DNA of 64,000 nt. It comes from Alisma plantago-aquatica (lineage: Eukaryota; Streptophyta; Magnoliopsida; Alismatales; Alismataceae). The position numbers and the translations under genes were made by a program. Positions 1 to 9,796 of the stretch are shown here, one piece after another. Numbering within the stretch: position 1 is the first letter of the stretch; each line of letters starts with the position of its first letter. The stretch is taken from positions 1,531,330,472-1,531,394,471 of the forward strand of contig OY856409.1 in NCBI GenBank assembly GCA_963693085.1. The letters run 5' to 3'. Below the pieces are notes generated by a model. The model was not told where the DNA came from, did not search any database, and saw only the letters and a program-made list of their open reading frames with translations.

Positions 1-150
1 GTTGGAAAGAGGAGGAAGTGAGAGAGAGAGAGGGTACAATAATAACAAGATGACAACCTTTAAAAGAGAGTTTAGAGCTAATAGTATAATACCAAGGATC
101 ATCAACCTTGAATTTTCATATTATCACACCACTGAGGTTTGGAATGGAGG

Positions 151-441
151 TGCAACGTCCCAGGATTTGAGGCCTCAAATAAAAGGATCTTATAAGGAAT
201 GATTGTACTACCCATCTCACCAAGGTGCACCTCCTTTTTAGAGAGCCCATCACTAAAGAACTCCATAGTTAAGCATGCTCAGCTTGGAATAGTACTAGGA
301 TGGGTGACTAGTTGGGAAGTTGATCCTGGCTTGCGTACGAGTGAGGAAAAAGTGCATAGTTATGGCTAGTAGTGGTCTGTGGGGTCAGTCATCATTCTTA
401 AAACTCTGCTAGAACCTTAGGTAGTGGGCCCGAGCATTACA
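151..441 (+). repeat. 5' LTR of the Cassandra TRIM
   Basis: Left long terminal repeat, 291 bp, same length as its partner at 694-984. It begins TGCAACGTCC, a mutated form of the TGTAACA start in the right copy, and ends CATTACA. The two LTRs differ at many scattered bases, so the insertion is not very recent. The middle part is the 5S rRNA-like segment. Confidence 0.88.
241..330 (+). promoter_or_regulatory. 5S rRNA-like pol III promoter in 5' LTR
   Basis: This stretch follows the 3' two thirds of plant 5S rRNA. The box A-like AGTTAAGCATGC lies at 267-278 and the intermediate element plus box C-like AGTACTAGGATGGGTGAC at 291-308, in normal order and near-normal spacing. In 5S genes these internal boxes recruit TFIIIA and TFIIIC. 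Here they sit in an LTR, so they are expected to act as the element's promoter, or to be a relic of one. The 5' part of a 5S gene is not well conserved, so this is not a functional 5S gene. Confidence 0.85.
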
Positions 442-444
442 GAA

Positions 445-457
445 TGGTATCAAAGCC
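445..457 (+). other. Primer-binding site (tRNA-iMet type)
   Basis: TGGTATCAAAGCC starts three bases after the 5' LTR. It differs by one base from the common plant TGGTATCAGAGCC, which is complementary to the 3' end of initiator methionine tRNA. It fixes the element's orientation as plus. Confidence 0.85.
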
Positions 458-679
458 ATAACCCCTCCAGTAGGTGGGGCCCACATGAGCATGTGGCATG
501 CCAGTCTTGAGTCATGTGGTTCAGGCATGTTGGAAAGGCTATCCATGGTGATGTAGCCACATTTGCATTGGCATTCTGTGATCGGGAGCTGGGTGTCCAT
601 GGGCCATTATGGGACTGCACTAAAATGGGGAAATAGTTTGAGGCCATATAGTTGAGCCTTGACAAGGACGTCAAAAGTA

Positions 680-693
680 TAAGTGGGGGAGAT
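680..693 (+). other. Polypurine tract of the Cassandra TRIM
   Basis: A purine-rich run (AAGTGGGGGAGA) ends just before the TG of the 3' LTR, the expected place for priming of plus-strand DNA synthesis. Confidence 0.8.
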
Positions 694-984
694 TGTAACA
701 TACCATGATTTGAGGGCTCGAATGAAAAGATCTTATAAGGAATGATTGGACTACCCATATCACCAAGGTGCACCTCCTTTTCAAGGAGCCCATCACTAAA
801 GAACTCCATAGTTAAGCGTGCTCAACTTGGAATAGTACTAGGATGGGTGACCAGTTGAGAAGTTGATCCTGACTTACACGTAGGTGTGGAAAAAGTGTGC
901 AGTTAAGGCTAGTGGTGGTCTATGGGGCCAGTCGTCATTCCTGAATCTATGCTAGAGCCTTGGGCAGTGGGCCTGTGCATTACA
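694..984 (+). repeat. 3' LTR of the Cassandra TRIM
   Basis: Right long terminal repeat, 291 bp, TGTAACA to ATTACA. It carries a second 5S-like segment with box A AGTTAAGCGTGC at 810-821 and box C AGTACTAGGATGGGTGACC at 834-852. These boxes are closer to canonical 5S rRNA than those of the left LTR. Confidence 0.88.
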
Positions 985-1242
985 GGAGTGGGAGAGTTCC
1001 ATATAGTTTTAGGAGTAAAATATCTTGTTTTGACATCATAAAGAGGTGGAGATGGATTTCCTTTCTTTTCTCTCTTAGGTATAAAGGTAGGACATGATAG
1101 ATATAGGTGTTTGGATTCCAAAAGGGTGGCCTACCTCTAGGGGTGGGGGTCCTTCACTAAAAATGGCAGACTAGAGGAGCTCGCTCCTATAGTTATTGCA
1201 GGATATCTTATTAGACTTTAACCCCTACAAATGGAGATTGGG

Positions 1243-4200
1243 TGTGACAACCCACCGCCACATGAACGAGATTACTCAAAACAAAGTGTGGAATTAATAG
1301 TAAACATCCAAATTATCAGAAAACACGGTAAATTAAAACCAATTTCTTATAACATTCTCAAGTTGAAGAATGTTACATCAAGGTCCACAAACTGTGCCAC
1401 ATGTATCACATATCATACCATAAAGGTATTTACAACTCTGTTCACTGACCAACTTGCCATAAACATATTACAAAGGTGACATGTTCACATATATCATCCA
1501 TACATGTATTACCATGGCATACTACCAAAAACCTTGTATTGATATATAAACATCTACCAAAACACCCCCCAAGGACATGAGAGTACAGGGACGACTCATA
1601 GGACTCTATTACAAAACACTACCAACATATCCAACCTTCAACAACTACTGCTCTCCTTGTTGCTCTTCCTCAACTGCACAATTTGTACCGCAGTGTGCAC
1701 GTCCACCTAAAAGATGTGGAAACCTACATGGTGAGATTAACATCCTAATGAGAACTATAACTCTCTGCCAACAACTATTATTAGCAAAAATGGTTAACAG
1801 GAAAGTAATACTATAAACAGGATGAGGAGACTCAACTAAATGATATAAGTAAAACTGGTAGCATAGATTAGAAAGTTTAAGCAGTATAAGAAACAAGGCA
1901 TAGGGCCATCCAATGTGAGTCGTGTTCAACCCTAAGTAGATATACTACACGAATGTATTAGATCTTTTATTATACCTTAAGGATTTGAGTCGTGTCACGC
2001 AAATCCAACCGACCACTACTAAGTCAAAACTAGTACCATACAAGATCTATAGGAAGAGCCTGACTCCATGATCTCACCCACAACTCCTCGTTAGTATGAG
2101 AGAAAATGCTGAGACATGGAAATCAACTGCCAATAATGACATATAGTCAAGTTAAAAATAACTAGCCCACCTTGGTACAGGTCACAGTGCTAGAGAACAA
2201 GTCATGCAAGCCCATTCTATCTGAGGCATCATGCAGTTGTAACCACTACTTCCTTTCACATATCACAATACTTGAGGAATGATTGCAACCATCCTCCATA
2301 ACCTGTAATTGTGGACACAAGGATGTATCCTCAACTTGTGCCCCTGCATATTAAAAAATATGCACTCTCAGTTTCCCGCAGGAATTACTCGTTTCACCAT
2401 CCAACAAGTTTTGACACTGGAATGAATCTATGGTACAAGGAAACTACATGATTAGGGTTTCACTTGATTAGTTATGCCAATTTGGTGAATTAAGGTTGCA
2501 TCCTACAAGTGGACATACAAACCCCAATTCATTCTAGCAAGCATAATCGTAAAACAACACTGGAAGATATAAAATATAAGAGGTATAAACTTGTCACATC
2601 ATCAGATGATTTTATTGCCATACAAGGCCATCATCACTATCACATCGTCCAGGGATAACCATCCCTTATCGCATCATTGGAGGATATCACCTCAAATCTA
2701 GGCACTAAGCCTATGCCAAGGTCACAAGACCCAATTATATCATCACTATCTCATCATGCCTCATCAAGGCTCATAATCATCACCATGTATCATATAAGAA
2801 ATACCACAGCAAGCACAATATATGAGTGTATTCAACCTACAACATTAGGGTTACATATGTAGAAGAGACAAACACTTAATTTCATGTTAATCATCCAAGC
2901 AAGATAAACAATTACATCATATGCCCAAATTAGGGTTTCTCATAGATAGTCGATTAGGATTTCCATAACAGTACTCAACATCAAACCCTATTTACATTAC
3001 TTTCCACATTCTTGGAACATATTAGGGTTAATCATCACCACTATAAATAATCACACATGAAAACATCAACATATAGTGACCAAACAAGGGTGTAGAGGCT
3101 AACACCCACACATGTGTAGCGACCACTAGGGTTGCTCCATGTGTATCGACCACTAGGGTCGCACCATGTGTTGTGACCACTAGGGTTACACCATGTAGAA
3201 ACCATCAGAACCGTATAGAAAATATAGCAACCTCAACCTTGTAGCGACAACATAACTCAACAGATGTAGAGACTACAAGGGGTAGGATACATGTAGTGAC
3301 CATTATAGGAGGTACATAACGACCAAATAACTAAACTAGATGTAGAGACCATCAAACATGACATATGTAGCGACCAAAACAAATTAGGGTTAGGGTTTGT
3401 AGCGACCAACCCACCCTAGTGAACATAGATCAAAAATCATTGCAACCAAAACAAAGTCAACATATGTAGCACCACCAAGATATGTAGAAACTCAAAACTA
3501 ATGATTAAAACCAAGAAAATGAAGAGTCACCAAAAGAAAACCTCTTGGATAATATGATCAACAAAACCTTAAAACAAGCGTTACAAGGGTAACATGGAAA
3601 ACCATGATGAGAGAAGGGAAAACAAACATCCAACTCATGCAAACTAAAGTTAAGACCTCCATCTTCATGTAATATCTGAACCAAAACATGGTAGCAAATA
3701 CAATAATCAGGACACATGTAAGAAACAACAACTCCACCATCACTTTGATTTCTGGTACAAGAATTAGGGTTTAGGAAAAAGAGCAGACTATACAAGAATA
3801 CTTCATAATATTAAACTCTAAAACAAAATAGAATCATCTAGCATCTTATGATCATTTTTTTGAGATAAAACAATAACATGAAAGCAAGATAAAGGTGCAA
3901 AAATAGTAGAGGAGAGAGTTATATAGCCTGCTTTGAGGTGAAGATCAACTCTAAAAGCCAAGAAGCTCTAAGAGAGAGAAGAAACTCCAAGGTTGGATCA
4001 ACTCCATGGCCAAGCAAGATCACCTCAAGAGAAGAAGAGCAACCAAGGTCAAAGGAAACCCAAGGATAAGAGGGTACAAACCCTAGACTGAAAAAGAAAG
4101 GAGAAAGAGGAGATCTTCATCTCACTTAGGTACTACCATGGTCAAACCATTGTTTCGACCTCTATGGAGAGAAGTTCCACAAGATAGACACCATGGAGAA

Positions 4201-5713
4201 CCATAGTCTAACAACCAAGAGAAGAAAGAGAGAGTAGGGTTCAAGAAAACGAGATCAAAGAGAGATAAACCACTTACCAAGGTCAAGGATCACCAAGAAC
4301 CACCACAAGGGAGATGATCAAATCTAGATCACCACATGCAAGGAGAAAATGGCCACCTTATTCAAGATCAACACCTCCACTTGAACCACTAAGATCAAGG
4401 TCGAACTCCAAGAAAGAAGAGAGAAAGAAGAGAGATAAAGGGATTACTTGCATGTGAAAAAGGGGTATAAATACCCGATGATAGGAGATAGGTAGAGGGA
4501 TATGAGGTGTCAAGATATTAGAGCCCCTAAGGAACATGTCCCTCAAAACCACCGCTATGCAAGCACTCTATATATGCATGCATCAAAGGGTGCTAAACCA
4601 AGGTAGTGTAGCGACCACTTAGGTCCACTACACCATTCGGTCGAAACAAAACCAATGACCAACATGGTAGCGACCGCTACCCATGTCACCCAAACAACAA
4701 GTTAACACACACATCAACTCAAGTAAACCCTAGAAACCACAACCAAGGACAAGACACCTAGGTCACTACAAACACAATCAAGAAAGGTGTTTAGGTCAAA
4801 GAAATCCTAAGAGAATCAAAACATATCAGGCGCTACACTCAAATATCAACAACCAACTCAACATGGTCGACACCACCAACTTAAGTGTCCATGCAAACTA
4901 TGCAAACTCTAGCATCAAATCATGATGCCACCTCACCAACCAAGGTCCAACAAAGCACCCCTAAGGATAATTATGTCTATCATGATGCTAAGACACAAAA
5001 GGCACATCCAACATGTGACAAATTTCAAGGTAAATCCTCAAAATGGGTAAATTGCAACTTGGTCCAAAATAAGCATACATATTGCATAACTAGCTCAAAC
5101 ATCATGCAAACATGACCAAACTGAAAATGTAAGCATGTCACATGTTATCAAGGTGCATTACATATTAGATTAAGGTCTAGGAATCTTATTAAGCAAAATG
5201 AGCAAGATCAAGCACTAAGATAGGTCAAGGGTTGTACATTTAGGGAGTTGTATTTATAATTTATGGGGGGTTACCTGCGGTTATGATTTAAGATGGAAGC
5301 CTCAAAGGTACCTAACGGGTAAAGGGGCACATAATAAATAAACACCCTCCCTATAGAGTCTTCTAGGCATGTTTATAAGGTAGTATGGATAACTTGATGA
5401 GTGCAGGAAGTGTGAGGAGTGTGGGAGGCATGTCTAATGAGCATCTTCCTTATGGAGTCCTCTAGATGTGTCCTAAACTTGGTGTAGCTAACCTGATAAT
5501 TTCAAGAAGTGTGGGAGTGTGTAGTGAGCCTATTGTGCACCTCTCCTTTTGAATGTTTATGAATGTAGAGAAGGAGCTTTTGGTGGCCCAAAATGGGAGG
5601 GAAAGGTTGAGCACATGCTAGGTGGGCATCCTTCCTTTCGAGTCCTGGTTGGGCTTAGATCAACTTAACCTTATGCTAACTTCAGGTGGGATCTGATCTT
5701 CTAGGGTATGACA
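1243..5713 (+). repeat. Possible large LTR-like block (solo or remnant)
   Basis: A non-coding stretch that might be an old long LTR. It starts TGTGACAACCC straight after a purine-rich run resembling a polypurine tract (1231-1242). It contains a clean TATAAATA box at 4466-4473 and ends GGGTATGACA at 5713, roughly an inverse of the start. Inside are short tandem motifs (3113-3205) and three loosely similar blocks between about 5345 and 5700 sharing GAGTC(T/C)TCTAG-like words. No 5-bp target duplication is visible (TTGGG versus TTTAT) and no second copy lies in the window. The boundaries are inference. No protein-coding gene is evident. Confidence 0.3.
3113..3205 (+). repeat. 26-27 bp tandem repeat, CATGTGTAGCGACCACTAGGG-like
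   Basis: Three adjacent units start at 3113, 3139 and 3166, with a fourth beginning at 3192. Each starts CATGTGT and continues into a GACCACTAGGGT core. Looser copies of the TGTAGCGACCA word recur to about 3490 and again near 4607 and 4666, suggesting an old, decayed array. Confidence 0.7.
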
Positions 5714-7289
5714 TTTATTTGGTAGATTTAATGCCTAAAATCATCCTCTATGGGCACATTCATCAAAATGAACTACATGGAATTTAGCTAAAAAGCTTGT
5801 TTAGTGTAATGAGGACCAGGTTATGGAACTATCTAGGGTCAGGGCCCTGGTGACAACATCCAAACAAGGTAATGAATAAGTCATTGCGATGCTAAGGGTA
5901 AAGCGGGGGACTGGACAAGGATGAGGAAGCAACTCCTGGGAATGTACTTAGTTGCTCTGAGCGATGAGGCGCCCAACTCACAATCTATACCTTAGAGGCT
6001 AAGAAGAGATTCCCAACATTTCCCCTTGTTACTTGGCTTTCATATCTGACTATAGGCGTTCAAATATCATATACGTCATTTGACTTGGATTCTCTATCAG
6101 TTGGTTACTTGTTTTAGTCAACGCACTTTCTGTTCAAGGGAAGTTTAGTACTTCAATTTTGTAAAGAATCTTTAATCATGATACATATGTCGTATTTCAC
6201 TAATTCATCAAGCAAATTCTAAATGTATCAAATTTATTAATCATATTATGATGACATAGATTTATTTGGAATTCTAGTGGCTGGTTGGATATGTTAAATA
6301 CTACATTGAATCATACTTCTACATCCTAACATCCCTTAAGATGTTGGATGTAATTCTAAGATGTTCATACCACTTTGTCTTACTCTAGAGTGACCAGCAA
6401 CACATCTGGATTGGATTTTAATAACTACAGTTGCACCCAAAGTCAATTTCTATATCTATTCTTATATAGAAGTCTATTCACATAAGTATGTTGGATTACT
6501 TAATCATTTTGATTGCCACGTTCATGATTTTACTCATTCGACAATCAATCGATTGTCAACATATTGTCATGTAATCTTTTCCAGTTTAGTCATAAAGAAT
6601 GACATAAGATGGTTATTAGGTTTTGAATTTCTTAATATATCATTATGCATCCATAATAACTAGCAATCATAAATTTAGGTATTTATTTTGATATACATAT
6701 TAAGATCAATGGATTTATATCGAAGTTTATATTTAAATTGAATTTTACTTTTATTTTTTATGATAGACTTTTTTTTACATCTTTGTCACTAGCATGAACC
6801 CCTCATTATTCATAAAATCATTTAATCAATTAAGGTTGGATAAATCTATTCATAATGCTTGGATCCTAAATCCTATTCTAGTGCAATTAAACCATTACTT
6901 TTGTGCATAATTGTAGAATTCACCTATATTATTAGTTTCCTCAATATAAATGTAAATATGATTACCTTCATATGAAAGCTAAATATACAATGTCATAAAA
7001 TATGTATAATTAGATCCACAAACTATTCTGAATTGATCATTTAGAAACTATATTCATTCAAGGTTCATGAATGTATCTCATATAATTTAATTTAGGCCTT
7101 TCTAACATGAAATAATATGAAATTCTCATAATTAACACATAATAGATCTCTATTCATAGAGAATAAATAAACAAGTATTATAATTAAGGAATGGATCTTT
7201 AACTTAAAATATACAACCCTCCAACATTTTATTCTATTAATTACCCATTAATCCTAGAAATGCAAGCAATTTGACTCAATAATATATAA
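5714..7289. other. AT-rich spacer, no gene seen
   Basis: Mostly AT-rich sequence with stops in all frames and no recognisable protein, RNA gene or bounded repeat. It ends at the left terminus of the CACTA element. Confidence 0.6.
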
Positions 7290-7950
7290 CACTAGTACAG
7301 ATATGATCTATAACGTCGATTGCATAACCAACACAAAGAACCAACAATGTCGATTTCTGAAGCAAATCGACACATATATGAGCAACGGACCTGCCCACAT
7401 AAAAAACACGGGTACCACTTTTATATACAATGTCGGTTTGTTGTATTAGAATCGACGTCCAATGTGGCCCGCAAAATACAAAAATTTGGTGCCAAAATTT
7501 CCCACCAAATTGTTATAGTTATGTCGTCGGTCAATGGTAAACCGACTCAACAACTGTTCGTGCCATGCCCCTATGCAAAAAATTGCATGTACCTAGAGGT
7601 CTTTAGTGTCAGTTTCTTATAGATGAACCGACGCAGGCGGTTTATAACACAGTTCATCGATTCTTCTCATAGAACTGACACAGTACATGTTCACACCATG
7701 CCCCCACACAAAAAATTGCCTCTACCCTAGAGGTCTATAGTGTCGTTGTCTCTAAATAACCGACGACCAGGTTCAGTTGAGTGATTTTTTGTGAATTGTT
7801 TTTTTATCGACGTATGTGGATAGACGTCGGTTTTTTTTGTAGAAACCGACGATTATGGTTGCACATAGGTGTCAGTTTTTGGTAGGACCGATGACAAATA
7901 TATGTATAGATGTCATTTTTCTTTTAACTGGCGCCTATGTGCCACTTAAG
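7290..7950 (+). repeat. Left terminus and subterminal repeats of the CACTA element
   Basis: The terminal repeat is followed by about ten short inverted-repeat units. In each, a TGTCGGTT-like word is paired with an AACCGAC-like word some 10-20 bases later, for example near 7431, 7520, 7740, 7820 and 7870. Arrays like these are the subterminal binding sites of the accessory transposition protein in En/Spm elements. Sequence decay is visible (GTCAGTT, GTCGATT variants). Confidence 0.85.
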
Positions 7951-7979
7951 AACAGCGAAATTTCCTCCCCTTCCCTGTT

Positions 7980-8440
7980 CTTTGTTTCATTCGTTGCCCG
8001 ACCTAGATAGCTCTGGCAATTTGTTCCTCTGATGTCGCTCTGTCTTCTATTCTAGCCACCTCCATCGCTGCTCTAGGGCTTCCTAGCTATCGCCGCCACC
8101 GTACTGCCCCCGCTACCACTGCGGAGCTTCTGCTCTAGCGATTGTCGATGTCGCTTCACTTCTCGAGTTGTTGTGCCTTCCCTAGTTTTCTCACTACTAC
8201 CGCCATTGCTGGAGCTTGCCATCATCGAAACTTGTTGCTACTATCGCAGTTGGAGCACACCATTATTGGAGCTTGCTGCCACAATCACTGGAGCTCATTA
8301 CCGCCTCCGTCGATAGTGCTAGCCGTTGTCGCAAGTGAGCAGCCACTATTGCCACCATCGTCGTCATCGCCTCTTTTGTGTCTATCAATATTGCTCCTCT
8401 ATGTCGCTGCTGGTGGCCATTGTCGCCAGCAGACCGTGGT
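7980..8440. other. GC-rich low-complexity segment inside the CACTA element
   Basis: This 460-base stretch is rich in GCC, TCG and CTG triplets and stands out from the AT-rich surroundings. One frame stays open (8142-8456, 104 codons) but gives a low-complexity Ser/Leu/Ala/His peptide with no recognised domain. It may be an untranslated leader of the transposase transcript or a captured fragment of a host gene. I do not call it a gene. Confidence 0.55.
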
Positions 8441-8962
8441 ATTTTTTTTTACTTAAATGACAATAGTTCCCATTTCTTGCATCCAAAATGAATATTATAC
8501 ATGTAAATGATGAATAAGGTAAAATGTTAATTCAATTTTCTTTTTTAGTTGTTAAATAGTGTATGTGTTGGTTTTCTAATTAGGTAGGATTCCTAAATGA
8601 TGAATTGAAAATTTGGGTTATTAATAACCCAAATCTTATTAGAACCAAGTTGTCTAATGAGAAACATAAATACTTGATGAGAGACGATAACCTAAAATTG
8701 ATAATTAGTAGGAGAAAAATTATGATTCTTATGGGGAAAATATCTAAAATATGTAATGAATGATTGGGTGAATATATCTAAAAGTGTGAGAGATCAATTC
8801 TCATTAATCATAGAAACATGAATGTGAATTTTAGTATGAACACTAATAAGGATATTGGATGTTATGTGATGAAATGATGATTAGATGTATGTGACTTATG
8901 TATTTATGTGTTTATATTTACACAGAATTGATATGAATCGTAAACCTTAATTTTGGACATAT

Positions 8963-9345
8963 ATATCCTCCCTAGTTGTGTATGAAAAATAAGTATGTTA
9001 TGTTGTAATTGTTAATATCGGGCCCTAAAAAACTATCAATGATATCGATGTTTATCTTGATCCTCTGATTGATGACTTGAAGAAACTCTAGGGAGAAGGT
9101 GTGATGATCTATGATGCTTCACGTAGAGAGATATTTTGTTTGCATGCTATGTTGTTTTGCACTATTAGTGACTTTATAGCATATGGTAATTTGTCTAGTT
9201 ACAATATAAAAGGATCCAAAGCATGCCCTATATGTGAAAAGAACACTACTTCAATACAACTAAAACATGGTGGTAAGACTATATATAAGAATGATGAAAC
9301 TAGGATTTTCGGTATAAGAATGACAACATACATGTATTTGTTGGC
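8963..9345 (+). pseudogene. Truncated duplicate of the TNP2 transposase core
   Basis: This segment repeats, with divergence, the part of the transposase gene at about 10832-11175. Shared features are the SGPK region, the IDxYLxPLIDDLKKL block and the CPICEE-like cysteine motif. It carries its own stop (TAG near 9089) and lacks the rest of the gene. It retains the reading frame and codons lost from the main copy near 11130, where the main copy has a frameshift. It is most likely a partial internal duplication or the remnant of a nested, related element. Confidence 0.8.
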
Positions 9346-9357
9346 CTAGAAACACAT

Positions 9358-9388
9358 CCAAGATTTACTCATTAGGAGTAAATCTTGG
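9358..9388. repeat. Perfect 13-bp stem hairpin
   Basis: CCAAGATTTACTC, a five-base loop ATTAG, then GAGTAAATCTTGG: a perfect inverted repeat next to the larger foldback downstream. Confidence 0.85.
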
Positions 9389-9456
9389 ATAGTCCCCATT
9401 TTGGGACTGTTCTTGAACACTTAATCTCACTTAGGATGTAAGTGTATAATTTGTAT

Positions 9457-9618
9457 TGGGTTTTCAAGAAAATTTCAGTAGTATTTCCTCGTTTGTTCTC
9501 TAAGTATATATTGGGTTTTCAAGAAAATTTTGGCAGCATTTCCCCGATGTTCTCTAAGTACATATGTACTTGGAGAACATCGGGGAAATGCTGCCAAAAT
9601 TTTCTTGAAAACCCTATA
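9457..9618. repeat. Long foldback hairpin with duplicated left arm
   Basis: The arms at 9511-9560 and 9567-9616 are inverted repeats of about 50 bases, with about two visible mismatches, around the palindromic centre CATATG (9561-9566). A diverged direct copy of the left arm precedes it at 9457-9510. Weaker inverted similarity extends outward, with TTCTTGAACACTTA near 9411 mirrored near 9648. It lies upstream of the transposase start, so a transcript through it would form a long double-stranded stem. Confidence 0.9.
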
Positions 9619-9689
9619 TACATTATACACTTATTAGTGATATTAGGTGTTCAAGAATGGGATAGGCGATACACATTTATTATATATAA

Positions 9690-9772
9690 GACCTTAAACC
9701 CTAAACTTTTAACCATAAACCCTAATATTTTAACCCTAGTCCCTAATCTTTTAACCTTAAACCCTAATATAT
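9690..9772 (+). repeat. Degenerate telomere-like AACCCTAA repeats
   Basis: About six spaced copies of (T)AAACCCTAA or AACCCTAG-like words occur just upstream of the transposase start, separated by TTTTAACC-type linkers. They match the plant telomere heptamer CCCTAAA in part but are not a continuous telomere array. This may be an interstitial relic, or the 'telo-box' type motif seen in some plant promoters. Confidence 0.65.
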
Positions 9773-9796
9773 ACTTGTTTTCTCTTTGATCATAGA

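Larger units (their letters stand above)
151..984 (+). mobile_element. Cassandra-type TRIM retrotransposon with 5S-like LTRs
   Basis: A miniature LTR retrotransposon: two 291-bp direct LTRs (151-441 and 694-984) flank a 252-bp internal region with no coding capacity. Both LTRs end in TTACA; the left begins TGCAACGTCC and the right TGTAACATAC. A primer-binding site follows the left LTR and a purine tract precedes the right one. The flanking pentamers GGAGG (146-150) and GGAGT (985-989) are a target duplication with one mismatch. Each LTR holds a stretch resembling plant 5S rRNA, including the box A and box C polymerase III promoter. That combination is the hallmark of the Cassandra family, which encodes no protein and must borrow replication enzymes. 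The family call rests on recognising the 5S segment and on element architecture, not on a database search. Confidence 0.9.

Noticed and set aside
241..330. A genuine 5S rRNA gene
   Set aside because: Only the promoter-bearing part resembles 5S, the sequence is diverged, and it lies in matching LTRs of a TRIM.
1243..5713. A firm solo-LTR call
   Set aside because: TG/CA-like ends and a TATA box exist, but no target duplication is seen. Kept only as a low-confidence feature.
8142..8456. 104-codon frame in GC-rich sequence
   Set aside because: Low-complexity Ser/Leu/Ala composition and no domain. Open frames are expected by chance at high GC.
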